A stretch of 64,000 nt of DNA, from NCBI GenBank assembly GCA_963971535.1, contig OZ020589.1, positions 70,774,843 to 70,838,842 on the forward strand. Direction: 5' to 3'. The notes below the pieces were generated by a model, which ran no database searches, had not been told where the DNA came from, and was given only the letters and a program-made list of their open reading frames with translations. The translations under genes were made by a program, and so were the position numbers. The DNA comes from Notolepis coatsorum. Taxonomy: Eukaryota; Chordata; Actinopteri; Aulopiformes; Paralepididae. Of this stretch, positions 10,221 through 56,756 are shown one piece after another (position 1 is the first letter of the stretch; every line of letters begins with the position of its first letter).

Positions 10221-12053
10221 TGTAGCAGGGTGGATTATCCCTGCTTCGTGGGAACGGGTATGCACAGTCACTGGGTAGCGAGACACAGTAGCTGCACCTC
10301 CGTCTTTGGGTCCGGAGTGTCAACTGGAGGCTGGCAGTGGGAGTGCATGGGGTCCGGGATTTACGAACCTGGTCCGGTACTCTGGTCTTCCTCTCCCGTC
10401 AGGGCGGTCAGCAGTACTCCCCAACACGCTCTCACTTCCCCCAGTTACTCCTCTAGCACCCTCCCACACCTAGTGACTGGATTGTAAATAGATAACTTGG
10501 TTCCCCCCGCAAGCAGTACCCTCCCTCGTTAACACCAGAAACCTTACGGTAGGAAAGGGAAGGTTCAATAGGAAGGGGTTAATAGTATATATGTTACCCG
10601 CATCAAAAAGGGTTAAGATTAGGCTCAGTAAAAGACACACACACCGTGCTCCCATTCAGTCTGGTTATTATTGCACCATTGTTATCGTTACACAATAGTT
10701 ACGGTCTGGTGATTATTGCACCATGGTTATCGTTACACAATAGTTACAGTCTGGTAATTATTGCACCATGGTTTTCGTTACACAATAGTTACAGTCTGGT
10801 AATCATGTAATTACGCCCTAGGCACCAAGTGCTCTCGCTGTACCCAGACTAAGTGCTGCCCACGTCTGGGCTAGACACAGTATCAATACCTTCCCTAAGG
10901 GTTTACATATACTGCTCTAGTACTCCCAAATAGGGGGAAAGAAGGGATGACATAGGGAAGGAATAGAAGGGTTCACTGAATGGGAAAATATTATTAAACA
11001 CCAACACGGTATCACACTCAAAGGAAATAAAAAGAAAACAAAAGGGTGGGCCCACAAAATACCAATAAAAGTCCTATCCTAATGCCGGCATATATTGTTT
11101 GGGGTTCCCCTATTGAACGGTAGTAGCAACGTTAACTTCGCCCGCAGGCTGCACCACACTGTATACTGTATAATAGCTCGGGAGCATCAATGCCCATTTG
11201 TACTCATCCGAAATGGCCGCCTCGCCGCGCCACTGTTGTCCGGAAAGCAAGATGGCGTCGAATGCTCTCGGTGAGGATACTAGCAGGCGGAGCTGGGGCA
11301 GAGAGGCAGCGCCGGCTGAGAGCGTGTGCTGGGCGATGACGACCCCTGCTGGACGGGACAAACTCCCGTAGGCTGCAGGCAGCCGGGTGCAGATCTGGTC
11401 GCAGGTAACCGGGGCAGACTGATTGCAGGCAGCCGGAGCAGACTGGTTGTAGGTCCACGCGCGTCTCGGGGCTTGCACTCTATACCGTCACACTGTAACT
11501 ACTATAACCCGACTACTAAGGACTTTGATATGTTGTTAGCCGCATGCTACTTATATCGCACACAGTAACTACTATAACCCGATACTGTTAGTGCTTGGCT
11601 CTGCACTGTTTGCTCACACACTATCGCTGGTACTTCTAGGATATCACGTCAACTAGCAAGTACTTCCTATCACCCGTCGCTATCCCACGGGGCCCTCCAA
11701 CATAACTTCTGCAACAAGGCTCTCCTGAACACCCGTCTGTTGCGACTGTTCGTGGTCAAGTTCACTGCCGAAGAGGATCTCCTTCCGTCTTCCGCCTCCA
11801 TATATCACGTCCCATCTCTCTCCGACACTCTCTGCCAGACACCGCCCCCTGCTGGTCCCACCTACTAGTCACACAGGGAAGGATGTTGAATATGGTCCAG
11901 CGATACTGTGTATGGTCCATACTCCAGCCGATAGAAGGAAGAGAAACTCATATCATTGCTCGTGGGAATATCAATGATGTCTTTGTGTACAAAGGGGATA
12001 TAAAACACAAGTCAGCAGTTCTGAATAATAGACAATATTTTCAGGCTGCTATA
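10221..12053 (-). repeat. gypsy 3' LTR, about 1.83 kb
   Basis: Its right-hand 290 bp (about 11764-12053) match the right LTR (15843-16132) nearly base for base, and 11384-11420 matches the segment just before it. The LTR holds three 45-bp tandem units at 10660-10803 (ATTATTGCACCATGGTTATC and CGTTACACAATAGTTACA motifs). The element-side boundary has ATA where the other LTR has ACA. Confidence 0.75.
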
Positions 12054-12065
12054 TTTCCCCCCACT
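12054..12065 (-). other. polypurine tract of the gypsy element
   Basis: On the minus strand TGGGGGGAAA lies directly before the start of the 3' LTR, the position of the plus-strand primer in LTR elements. Confidence 0.65.
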
Positions 12066-12172
12066 TTGAACTTGCTAAGTCCTCTGCAAGTTAACAACAA
12101 CAACACCAACCAACGCATGCATGAAAACGGTCCTGAGACCAACAGTTTCACACATCGATCAACACTCACACC

Positions 12173-15100
12173 TTATGCTAACAGTTTCACACACTCCTTC
12201 ATGAGTTGGACACACTGTTCAACAAACACACTCTTGAGCACGTAGTCCTGGCGATACCGAACGGGTAGCCGACCTCTGGTGCTCCTGTGGGGCCGGGCTG
12301 GTTCCACTCTGGGGGGTTCCACTCCCCCCACCTCCGACTCCGTGTCGGATTCTTCTGTGTCCGTAGGTGGGTCATGGACCACGGCCTCGCCCTCCGGGGC
12401 CATCGGTGGACCGCCAGCGGCCTCTTCTTTGACTCCGTCTCCGCCTTCCTCCCCCTCCTCTCCTGAGGGGGTCGACTCCACGTCTGACCCGGCGTTCGCT
12501 GCCTCTTCAGGGGCGTCCCGCACGGGCCTGGGGTGGTTACACACCCTAGGATGCGGTTCTCGACGGCACTCGAAAGCATCTCCACTGTCTGATTCGGACG
12601 AGCTCCGCAGCGCCACAGGGGTCTGTCGAGGGGCCCTCACCCTTGCTTCCGGGTCGGAGGCCGGAAACGGACAGATCTTGAGCTGGTCTCGATGCACGGT
12701 CCTCTCGGGACCCCCTGTTTCAGGCCTGACTGAACACGGGTGTCCCTTCGTGGCTCTGCTTCACTACCACGTACGACGTAGGCTCCCACTTGTCCTGTAT
12801 CTTGTTACGGCCCCGGGTTCGGTGGTCGCGTATCAGGACCCGGTCCCCAGCCCGCAGGAGTGCACCTCTGCTCTTCCTGTCATAAATCCTCTTGCGTCGA
12901 TGAGACGCCTGCTTCGCCGTGGCCTCGGCGGCCTCGGCAGCGGCCTTTAATCGCTCGTGGTGACTCTGTACCCACTCGTCTAGGTCCCCCGCTCCCTCCT
13001 GGATGACGTCTCGGCCCCCCAGGACATCTCGGGGCATTCTGGCGTCCCTTCCGAAGAGCAGGTAGAAGGGGGAGTACCCCGTGGAGGAGTGCACGTGGCA
13101 GTTGTACGTGAGTACCAACTCGGGTAGGTGCTCCTTCCAGTCTCGCTTCTTCTCCGCGGGCAGACTCTGCAGCATGTCGTGCATCGGTTGAACCTCTCAC
13201 ATTGCCCATTCCCCTGGGGATGGTAGGGCGTGGTGCGGCTCTTGGAGATTCCGTACAGTCGGCAGAGTTCCTTGATGACGCTCGACTCGAAATTACGCCC
13301 TTGGTCGGCATGGAGTCGGGCAGGGCAACCGTAATACACGAACCAATGCTTGATGATGGCAGCGGCGGTGGTCTTCGCCGTCTGATCTTTGGTCGGTATG
13401 GCAATAGTGAATCTGGTGAACATGTCGGTCAGTACCAGTACGTTCTCATAGCCACCCACCGACCTTTCCAACACGGTAAAGTCCATAGCAAGGACCTCCA
13501 TGGGTGCCGTCACGTTGGTGCAGGTCATCAGAGCCTGGGCTTTAGGAAACACGTCCCGGGCTAATGCGCATCGCTTGCATTGCTGCACCCATTTCTTCAC
13601 CTCCTCTGTCATCCCGATCCAGTAATAACTTCGCCTCATCAGGTCCACTGTCCCTCGCCCTCCGTAGTGTCCTCCATCCTCATGTTGGGTCTCGTAGATC
13701 CTCCGTCGCGGGGCCGTGGGCACCACCAGCTGCAGAACCTCCTCCCCGGCACGGGGGTCACTGACGCGTCGAAACAGTACTTGTTGGTGCAGACGAAACC
13801 GCTCCCACTGCCCGTATAACTTGCGGAGTCTCGGGTCTCCCTCCTTCAACTGTACTTTGGTGGGAGGGACTCCCCGCGTTACTGCCCGCCACACCGGACC
13901 CAACTCGGGATCGTCCGCCTGTAGCTGCCGCATTTCCGCCCAGTCATACCCGCTGTTCCCCTTCTGTGTCGCTATCCGACATGCGCTGGCGCTCGGGACC
14001 TCCCACGTCTCGGTCGGTCTTTCGGGGCCTAGCAGGGCCCGTACTTCTTCCGCTGGGACCAGGATGTAGCCATCGCAGGCGACTGAGGCGGGGGCGCACA
14101 AGGAGGCGGTCCATTCCGGTAGACCCTGACGGGTGTGAGTGCTGGTCGCGGGTATTGTTAGGAAGTCTTTTTCGGTGTCTTCTACTTCAGGTTCGGTCCG
14201 CATCGGCATGCGAGACAGGGCGTCGGCGTTCTGGTTGAGTCGGCCAGGCTTGTACTGGACCACGAAGTCGTACTCTGCGAGCTGAGCGTTCCAGCGCTGC
14301 TCCACTGCTCCCAGGTTGGCCGTACCTAGGTGTTTCAACGGGTTGTGGTCGGTGATCACGGTGAACTGGGCGTACATCAAGAGGTCTCGGAACTTCTCAG
14401 TGACTGCCCACTTCAGGGCGAGGAGTTCCAGCTTGAATGCACTGTAGTTTTGGTCATTCCTTTCGGACCCACGCAGATCTCGGCTCGCAAAGGCGATGAC
14501 TCGCTCCACGCCCTCTTGCTTCTGGCTTAGTACCGCTCCCAGTCCCAAGTAGCTCCCGTCTGTGGTCACTATGAAGGGGAGTTGGAGGTCGGGGTAGGCC
14601 AGCACCGGAGGCGTCAAGAGGCACTCCCGCAGATGATCGAAGGCCGTCTGACACTGCGGAGTCCACTTGAAGGCCTCGGGCCGGCCTTTAGCGAACCCCT
14701 TCTTTTCTTTTCCCATCAGGGCATGCAGGGGCTGGGTTACTTGGGCGAAGCGGGGCACGAACCGCCGATAATAGGACAGGAACCCGATAACCTGTCTCAC
14801 CTCCTTCGCTGAGCGTGGCGCCGGCCAGTCCTCCAACGCCTTCACCTTGTCGGTGTCGACCTGTATGCCGGCTGCGGAGACGACGTGTCCCAGGAATTTG
14901 ACCTCGGTCTTCAGAAGGAAGCACTTTCGGGGCTTGAGTTTGAGCCCATGTTCCCGCAGTCGTCCAAACACCAGGTCCAACTTCTGGCAATGGCTCTCGA
15001 AGTCACGGGCAAACACTAAGACGTCGTCTAAATAGACAAGCAGGACGTCGAAGGCCAGGTCTCCCAGCACGGCGGTCATCAACCGCTGAAAGGTTGCGGG

Positions 15101-15880
15101 TGCGTTACACAAGCCGAAGGGCATACGGGTCCACTGGTATAGGCCGAAGGGCGTCGTGACGGCTGTCTTCTCTTGATCCTCTTCTTTCACCGCCACTTGG
15201 AAGTAGCCGGCGGTGAGGTCGAGTGAGGAGAAGATCTTGGCCTGTCCCAAGGCGTCTAGGGACTCTTCAATACGAGGTAGGGGGTACGCATCTCGGTGCG
15301 TCACGTTATTGAGGCGGCGGTAGTCACAGCAGAACCGCACGGAGCCGTCCTTCTTTATGACGATCACGGCTGGAGACGCCCACGGACTGCAGCTCTCTAC
15401 TAGCACCCCCTGGTCCACCAGGTCTTGTACGTGCCGCTTTACATCCTGGAACACGTGAGGCGGTATTCGGCGGTGCCGTTGCTTGACCGGGGGTGCGTTA
15501 CCGGTGGGGACGTAGTGAGTGACCGTGGTTGTGTAACCGTAGTCTCCGTCGTCCACGGAGAACACCACCTTGTGTTTCTCCAGCACTTGATTTAGTCGGC
15601 TCACTTGGGCCGGCGTGAGATCTTGCAGATTCGCCTGCACGGGCACGGCCAGTCCTCGGACCCTCTCGTACAGCTCTACCTCTGGCGGGCTGTCTCGAGC
15701 CTCAATCGCCGTCACTCGGACGCCTCCGTCTACTTCCTCCACGGTCACCCTCTCCTTAGGCCGCCCTTGACGGGGACAGTGGAGCTCCGCCAGCCTGGAC
15801 CTGGGTCTGCCGGGTGCAGATCTGGTCGCAGGTAACCGGGGCACTGCCGAAGAGGATCTCCTTCCGTCTTCCGCCTCCAT
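12173..15880 (-). pseudogene. pol: gypsy pol: RT, RNase H, integrase; two frameshifts
   Basis: A 966-codon frame (15880-12980) contains reverse transcriptase ([36 protein letters not shown] and the catalytic YLDDVLVF), RNase H ([24 protein letters not shown]) and integrase (zinc-binding H..HYGG..CKRC, catalytic aspartates in MDFTVLE and HADQGRNFE, then [15 protein letters not shown]). A frameshift near 13185 breaks the integrase after CERFNR; the same protein continues in another frame at 13184-12720 (MHDMLQSLP..., [13 protein letters not shown]) and, after a second shift near 12727, at 12697-12173 (VHRDQLKICPF plus an acidic tail). The first ~25 codons are LTR sequence fused to pol by a deletion, so gag and protease are absent. 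Not functional as it stands. Confidence 0.9.
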
Positions 15881-16132
15881 ATATCACGTCCCATCTCTCT
15901 CCGACACTCTCTGCCAGACACCGCCCCCTGCTGGTCCCGCCTACTAGTCACACAGGGAAGGATGTTGAATATGGTCCAGCGATACTGTGTATGGTCCATA
16001 CTCCAGCCGATAGAAGGAAGAGAAACTCATATCATTGCTCGTGGGAATATCAATGATGTCTTTGTGTACAAAGGGGATATAAAACACAAGTCAGCAGTTC
16101 TGAATAATAGACAATATTTTCAGGCTGCTACA
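15805..16132 (-). repeat. gypsy 5' LTR, internally deleted
   Basis: 15843-16132 equals 11764-12053 and about 15805-15842 equals 11384-11420 of the other LTR, so about 343 bp between these blocks is missing here, as is everything from the rest of the LTR through gag. The pol frame reads straight into it. Confidence 0.8.
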
Positions 16133-16410
16133 TTATAAACCTTTTATTTTCTTAGATGAATATTTCATTTATAAATGCAAAAGGATCATTTTCATGGCCT
16201 ATACAATCCACCCCAAAGTCTCTTCTGCGGTCATGGCATGTGGGGGAAAGGAATCTCAGTTTATATTTACAAAGAACATAGAAATGCAATTTTATACAGC
16301 AAAGAGTAACAAATAACTAAACATAATTTGGTTTAGATGACTGCCAGTCTGTGGTGGTGGTGATGTAATGTAATAATAGCAAGGTTGACTGATGGATAGG
16401 CTCCACTACG

Positions 16411-16592
16411 GCACATTCTTTTTTTAGCGTTTATCGCTTTTCCTGGTCAGACATGACCGACAGATAGTGAGGGTGAAACGGGAGAGAGAGCAGGGGAAGA
16501 CATTCGGCAAATAACGGCGGGTCCGGGAATCGAACTCAGGTCGGCCGATCCGCGACGCAGCGCGGTACATGGTGTGCTACTGGAGCGCCCCT
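16411..16592 (-). mobile_element. short tRNA-derived SINE (family 3)
   Basis: The reverse complement begins GGGGCGCTCCAGTAGCACAC with GAGTTCGATTCCC (B box) about 60 nt in, followed by a body ending in an A run (T7 on the + strand at 16420). GCACAT-like sequence occurs on both sides as a possible target duplication. Confidence 0.65.
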
Positions 16593-16659
16593 GCACATGC
16601 TTTTTTGTACCACAGCATCTTTGTCAAATCAGCATCAAGTCGAACAATTCCAATGGGTT

Positions 16660-16705
16660 TTAACCCTTTCACTACCAGTCTGTAGTGTGGTAGTGAAAGG
16701 GTTAA
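16660..16705. mobile_element. minute TTAA-bounded palindrome
   Basis: TTAA (16660-16663), CCCTTTCACTACCA, a 10-bp spacer, TGGTAGTGAAAGGG, TTAA (16702-16705). A third half-unit ending in TTAA follows at about 16765-16782. CCCTTT-type ends with TTAA duplications fit piggyBac-type miniature elements. Confidence 0.55.
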
Positions 16706-16887
16706 CCATTTGTCATGTGGCAGTGAAAGGGTTATCCTTCTGTGGTACATCACTTTGGTAGAGTGGTAGTGAAAGGGTTAACAGTTCTGAATAATAGTGA
16801 ATGTCTTCCTTGAAACTGTAGCAGAACCCACCCATGATTAAAATTGACCAATGGTGGGGCAGGTATGATCTCTGACCTTACCTCCTG

Positions 16888-17040
16888 ATGAATTGAAAAT
16901 GGAGGACCCTGATGTAAACAAGACGAAAGTCTTTCTCTGGTCTGCATCCCCTTAACAATTGTGTGTATTGAGCTGTACTGTATTGTACCCATTCTGCAAT
17001 CTGTTAATAAAGTTTTCAATCAATCAATCAATCAATCAAA
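16888..17040 (+). mobile_element. LINE-A 3' tail fragment
   Basis: Same 3' UTR block as at 8815-8945 and 60095-60235: GATGAATTGAAAATGG, GACGAAAGTCTTTCTCTGG, TTAACAATTGTGTGTATTGA, and a terminal AATC repeat. Confidence 0.75.
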
Positions 17041-17608
17041 CCCCTCCGCTTTCACTTTCTTCTTGCTGAAGAGTTACAACTAGCTAATGTGTTTTAAAGG
17101 GATAATTAACTGGCTAAAAAGCACAGTACACTGACACACAGCAGACTACACTCTACAACACACTGCAGTTTAAGGAGGCTGTGCTGCTACTATCTATAAC
17201 ACCAAGCCAAGCTTGCAAACACTCCTGGGAAGGTACAAATAATGGCATGCAATCACACAATAGCACTGCCTGCGGCTTACACCTATTAGCCTACTGCCAA
17301 TTGCCAGAAGGCTCTCCTAAACCATGCTGGCTAATGGAGTCTTGGGCAGCCCAACTTACCTTAACTGGGGGAAACAAGGGAACACACACGCATTGTATGT
17401 GTGTGTCTTTCTTATTTTACATATTCTTTAAGACAATATAGAATTGTCTTGTATTGTGTTACTTGTTCTAATTGTTGTTACTTGTTACAGTTTATTTTTA
17501 TTGCAATTGTTTTATTGTATTAATTAAACTGTGGCATTAAAAGTTTGTACGTCTTCAATTTAACTTGCCGATACCTGTAGACGCACTGAGCCTATGGTCC
17601 AACTGATA
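17041..17608. other. non-coding, no recognised gene
   Basis: No supported ORF. The right end (about 17565 onward) is the first unit of a roughly 31-bp minisatellite (CCTATGGTCCAACTGATACC) that resumes at 18456. Confidence 0.4.
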
Positions 17609-17616
17609 CCTGTAGA

Positions 17617-18455
17617 CAGGGCCGGACTGGGGAAATAATTCATACCGGGAGATATAGCGCGAAATATAGCCTAAGTCAGGCCACTTTTTAAGCGGGGGGT
17701 CTGGGGGTCCCCCACCAGGACATTTTTTGTTACAAAGACTTAATTTCCTGCATTCTGGTAAATTTTTGTGCATGTGAATCACAAACTAATGAGCCAACAA
17801 TTGCTTAGTACAATGTACTGTTATGGACCTCAAATAAAACTGTTGTGGCACTAGCAATGCTACTCTCTCCACCTTCAAAAAGAAAAAAGCAAGAGCACAA
17901 CATATTTTTCTATTTACTATTATAATACAGTTAACCACTCTCTCCTGTAAGGGCCTTTCTTTTTCTTTGTTTTATCCCTCTCTCCTCCACCCTTTCTCTT
18001 TCTTCCACTGTCCATCTTGACATCAACGTTAATTGACTTTCGCTCTACTGTATCTCTCCCGAGTCCCTCACTACCTGGCTCATTGCCTGGCTGTTATTCT
18101 GCATCTGAGTGCCGTCTGCCATTCCATTCGCCGCCTCCGCTGTCAATCAGTTGTATCGCCTGGTCCCGCCTCCACCAATCACAATGCAGCACGGCTCCAT
18201 TGTGTGTGTGAGAGAGAGAGTCAGATAGTTCTCCAACTCTGTCGCAGACAGTGAAATCCTGGTTGTTCCCCACCCATCTAGGTTATCTAACTATCGCGCC
18301 GCGCCGCCGCCACAACTAGAAACAATGGCCTGGCAAAAAAAAAAAGAATAATAATAATATATATATATTTTCTTTATATAATTTTTTTTTTTAAATCTGT
18401 GCAGGCCAGGCCACCGGGAAAACTCCCGGTGCTCCCGATGGCCAGTCCGGGCCTG
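17617..18455. mobile_element. hAT non-autonomous element with 8-bp target duplication
   Basis: Terminal inverted repeats CAGGGCCGGACTGG and CCAGTCCGGGCCTG. The 8-bp duplication CCTGTAGA is at 17609-17616 and 18456-18463, as expected of hAT transposition. No transposase. It landed inside a CCTGTAGACACAGCCTATGG minisatellite whose units flank both sides. Confidence 0.85.
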
Positions 18456-18526
18456 CCTGTAGACACAGCCTATGGTCCAACCGATACCTGTAGACACAGC
18501 CTATGGTCCAACCGATACCTGTATTG

Positions 18527-18593
18527 TACACAGTAAACTTCGCAGAGTAAATTTTACTCAAACTACATTTTACTCTGCAAAATGTACTGTGTA
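18527..18593. mobile_element. small palindromic MITE
   Basis: TACACAGTAAACTTCGCAGA and the reverse complement of the right end, TACACAGTACATTTTGCAGA, form inverted arms of about 30 bp around a short centre. No coding. Confidence 0.6.
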
Positions 18594-18696
18594 GACACAC
18601 TGAGCCTATGGTGCAGCTTAGGTGTGCAACTGCTCTGTGAAGCCATGCTCTGTATTCTTTTAACTTGCCTGGCAGCTTTTTAAATACACAACATTT

Positions 18697-18706
18697 TTTA
18701 TTTATT
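18697..18706 (-). promoter_or_regulatory. candidate poly(A) signals downstream of sh3d19
   Basis: TTTATTTATT on the + strand gives two overlapping AATAAA on the minus strand, about 1.4 kb beyond the sh3d19 stop and past the minisatellite. Usage is inferred only. Confidence 0.3.
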
Positions 18707-18867
18707 GTCACAATGATAAATAGTAAACACTTTTCACATAGTCATTTATGTTGTAGGTCAAAATAACTCAATAACATTGCATAGAAAATACTGCTTTCCA
18801 GGACAGAATGCACTTCAGATTTCCATTGAAACCTATTTCTTTGTTCTCATAGGGTTAATCATTTCAT

Positions 18868-20020
18868 TGGTCTGGGTAGGCTATATACACTACATCACAG
18901 GTCTGGTAGGTTATATACACTACATCACAGGTCTGGTAGGTTATATATACTTCATCACAGGTCTGGTAGGTTATATATACTACATCACAGGTCTGGTAGG
19001 TTATATACACTACATCACAGGTCTGGGTAGGCTATATACACTACATCACAGGTCTGGTAGGCTATATACACTACATCACAGGTCTGGGTAGGTTATATAT
19101 ACTACATCACAGGTCTGGTAGGCTATATACACTACATCACAGGTCTGGTAGGTTATATACACTACATCACAGGTCTGGTAGGTTATATATACTACATCAC
19201 AGGTCTGGTAGGTTATATACACTACATCACAGGTCTGGTAGGTTATATATACTACATCACAGGTCTGGTAGGTTATATATACTACATCACAGGTCTGGGT
19301 AAGTTATATATACTACATCACAGGTCTGGGTAGGTTATATACACTACATCACAGGTCTGGGTAGGTTATATACACTACATCACAGGTCTGGTAGGTTATA
19401 TACACTACATCACAGGTCTGGTAGGTTATATATACTACATCACAGGTCTGGTAGGTTATATACACTACATCACAGGTCTGGGTAGGTTATATACACTACA
19501 TCACAGGTCTGGTAGGGTATATACACTACATCACAGGTCTGGGTAGGTTATATATACTACATCACAGGTCTGGTAGGCTATATATACTACATCACAGGTC
19601 TGGGTAAATGGTAGAAATGGTAAATGGCTGCATTTATATAGTCAATAGTGCTTTTATCCAAAGCGCTTTACAATTTGTTCCTCACATTTGACCCATTCAC
19701 TCACACCGACGGTGGAGGCAACCATGCAAGGTGCCAACCTGCTCATCGGGAGCAGTTAGGGGTTAAGTGTCTTGCGCAAGGACACTGACCCGCTGCCTGG
19801 GAGGAGCGGGAATCGAACCGGGAACCTCGGGATTAGCAGACAACTGCGCTACCTCCCGAGCCACTGTTGCCCCCCCCCAGGTAGGCAATATATACACTAC
19901 ATCACAGGTAGTATACACTAAATCACAGGTCTGGGTAGGCTATAAGCTACATCACAGGTCTGGGTAGGCTATAAGCTACATCACAGGTCTGGGTAGGCTA
20001 TAATTATGCTACATCACAGG
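18868..20020. repeat. 30-31-bp minisatellite, about 24 units plus degenerate units, split by a SINE
   Basis: Units GGTCTGGTAGGTTATATACA + CTACATCACA (30 bp, or 31 with an extra G) repeat from 18868 to about 19606, then degenerate units from 19880 to 20020 after a SINE. The array starts about 75 bp beyond the sh3d19 stop codon and may lie in its 3' UTR. Confidence 0.9.
19607..19880 (-). mobile_element. tRNA-derived SINE (family 1), copy 1
   Basis: On the minus strand: a tRNA-like head (GTGGCTCGGGAGGTAGCGCA, then GGTTCGATTCCCGCTCC), the GACACTTAACCCCTAACTGC body, and the AAGCGCTTTGGATAAAAGC tail shared with fish LINE 3' ends. It interrupts the minisatellite. Confidence 0.8.
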
Positions 20021-20093
20021 CACACTGATGCCTGCTGCTGACAGTGTCCCACAGTCCTCCTCTGGTGCAGGGAAGGAAAGCCGCATCTTGCTA

Positions 20094-54724
<34,631 letters not shown>

Positions 54725-54764
54725 CTGTGGAGAAAGAAAGAGACATGGCTGTTACTACAACTAC

Positions 54765-54920
54765 TAACTAGTTCAAATTCTTTATTTGTCAAATACACAA
54801 CAATACAGGGGCATTGCAGGTAATGAAATGTTTGTGTTTCGAGCTCAGACTCAGTGCACAATTAAGAAACAACAGTGAATACAAGAATGGTAACAATAAG
54901 TAGTAGTAGAGGAAAACAAA
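54765..54920 (-). mobile_element. non-LTR 3' tail fragment
   Basis: The reverse complement ends CAATGCCCCTGTATTGTTGT, ATTTGACAAATAAAGAATTT, a LINE/SINE-type 3' end. Family unknown. Confidence 0.45.
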
Positions 54921-55190
54921 AACAAACCACGTGAACTTTGGAAATTACTCAATAATCAACTAGGCTGCAGTAAAAAACTTAAAACCAGATTCTCAAACAT
55001 AAACATAAAAACGGACAACACGCTCATCACAGACAAGCTGGATGTAGCCAATTACTTAAACATTTTCTTCACAAACATAGCCACAACACTGGTAAACAAA
55101 CTACCCTCCCACTCAGGGCATTATGGGGTAGAACACATAGTAGCTTACTACAAAAACCTAGGGGTCCGCAAGGACGACTTCAAGCTGGAA

Positions 55191-56740
55191 ATGGTAACAA
55201 CAGATGAGGTACGCAAAAAACTGAGCGCCCTCCAACCTAACAAGGCCACTGGCCATGACAACATCCGCTCCAAATTCCTCAGAGACTCAGCAGCCGCCAT
55301 CACCCCAGTCATCACACACATAATAAACCTCTCCATAAAACAGGGACACGTCCCCAATTACTTCAAAATTGCGAGGGTGACCCCTCTGCACAAAAAGGGC
55401 AGCAAATTAGACCCAGGCAACTACCGCCCTGTTTCTATTCTTACCTCCATCTCGAAAGTCATGGAAAAAATAGTCTACAAACAGGTCGAAAAGTACCTTG
55501 CGGAAAAAAATCTAATCTACGAATTCCAATCTGGCTTCAGAACATCCCACTCCACTGACACATGCCTTCTCTATTTGAACGACCACATCAAACAAGAGGT
55601 GGACGCGGGCAAATACTGCGGCATGGTCATGCTGGACCTACAAAAGGCCTTCGAGACTGTCAATCACTCCATTCTGATTGACAAGCTAAAAGCTATTGGT
55701 TTTGATAGTCTATCAGTGAGCTGGATGCAATCCTACCTTGAGGGGAGGGAACAGATGATGGAGGTAAACGGTACCCTATCCCCCCCCCCTCACAGTGAGC
55801 TGTGGTGTTCCACAACGAAGCATACTAGGACCGCTACTGTTCCTAATTTATGCAAATGACATGTCGTCAGCTTGTGACTGCAACTTGTTCCTGTTTGCGG
55901 ACGACTCAGCCCTGCTGGTCTCTGACAAGAACAAGTTACAGGTTGAAAAAATCCTCAGCTCGGAACTAGGCAAAATCTGCATATGGCTCGCTGATCACAA
56001 ACTATCATTACACATGGGCAAAACAGAGTCCATTCTCTTCGGTTCAAATAACAAACTCAGCAAGACCGACGGCTTCTCAGTTACAGTGGGTGACAATATT
56101 GTCACAAGGAAATATGAAATTACCTACCTGGGTTCCATCCTAGAGGCTAATCTTTCCTGTGACAAAATGGCATCCAATGTAATAAAAAAAGTCAACCAAC
56201 GAACTCGATTCTTGTACCGGATCTCCTCTCTGGTAAACAAGAATACCCTGAAGACTCTGGCAGGAGCACTCATTCAAGGGTACTACGACTATGCTTGCAC
56301 CTCATGGTACCAAAGCACCTCAAAGGCGCTAAAAACTAAATTACAAACATCTCAAAACAAACTGGTCAGACTACTGCTTGACCTTACTCCTAGAACCCAC
56401 CTCACCCCTGCCCACTTTAACAACCTAGGATGGCTTAGAGTAGACGACAGAGTACAGCAACTTGCAATGGGCCTGGTCTACAAGATACACTACACGACCA
56501 AGGTACCCATGTTCATGTCAAAATACTTCCCAAAGGTCAGTGAATACCACGATCACAACACCAGAGGGAGCTCCACAAATCATGTTAAACCCAGATTCGG
56601 CTCAAACAAGGGACTAAATACGTTTAGCAATTATGCCACATTAATGTGGAACGCCCTACCTAAAGCTGTAAAGGAATGTGAATCACTACCCACTTTCAAA
56701 ACCACTCTCAAAGAACACCTACGGGAGACTGCAATTCGAA
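55191..56740 (+). pseudogene. LINE-A reverse transcriptase, frameshifted
   Basis: First frame: VTTDEVRKKLSALQPNKATG, ARVTPLHKKGSKLDPGNYRP, FQSGFRTSHSTDT, GMVMLDLQKAFETVNH (first catalytic Asp). A C9-10 run near 55785 shifts the frame; the protein resumes at about 55795 with SCGVPQRSILGPLLFLIYAN, LFLFADDSALLV (FADD) and ITYLGSILE, ending near [14 protein letters not shown]1/L2-group non-LTR element; coding continues upstream to about 54925. LINE-B replaces its final codons. Confidence 0.88.
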
Positions 56741-56756
56741 TGGGGGGGGGGGGGGG

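Larger units (their letters stand above)
10221..16132 (-). mobile_element. Ty3/gypsy LTR retrotransposon, gag-deleted, with target duplication
   Basis: A minus-strand element bounded by TGTAGCAG (10221) and CTGCTACA (ending 16132), the inverted TG..CA ends of an LTR element, with TTAT duplicated on both sides (10217-10220 and 16133-16136). Contents from right to left: a shortened 5' LTR, a pol region fused to it, pol running to 12173, a polypurine tract and a long 3' LTR. Gag, protease and the primer-binding site are missing. It sits outside the sh3d19 coding span. Confidence 0.85.

Noticed and set aside
12279-12950. 223-codon plus-strand frame
   Set aside because: Shadow of the GC-rich gypsy pol tail on the other strand; no family features.
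18868-20020. CRISPR-like regular array
   Set aside because: Units are head-to-tail without unique spacers, in a eukaryotic genome; a minisatellite.
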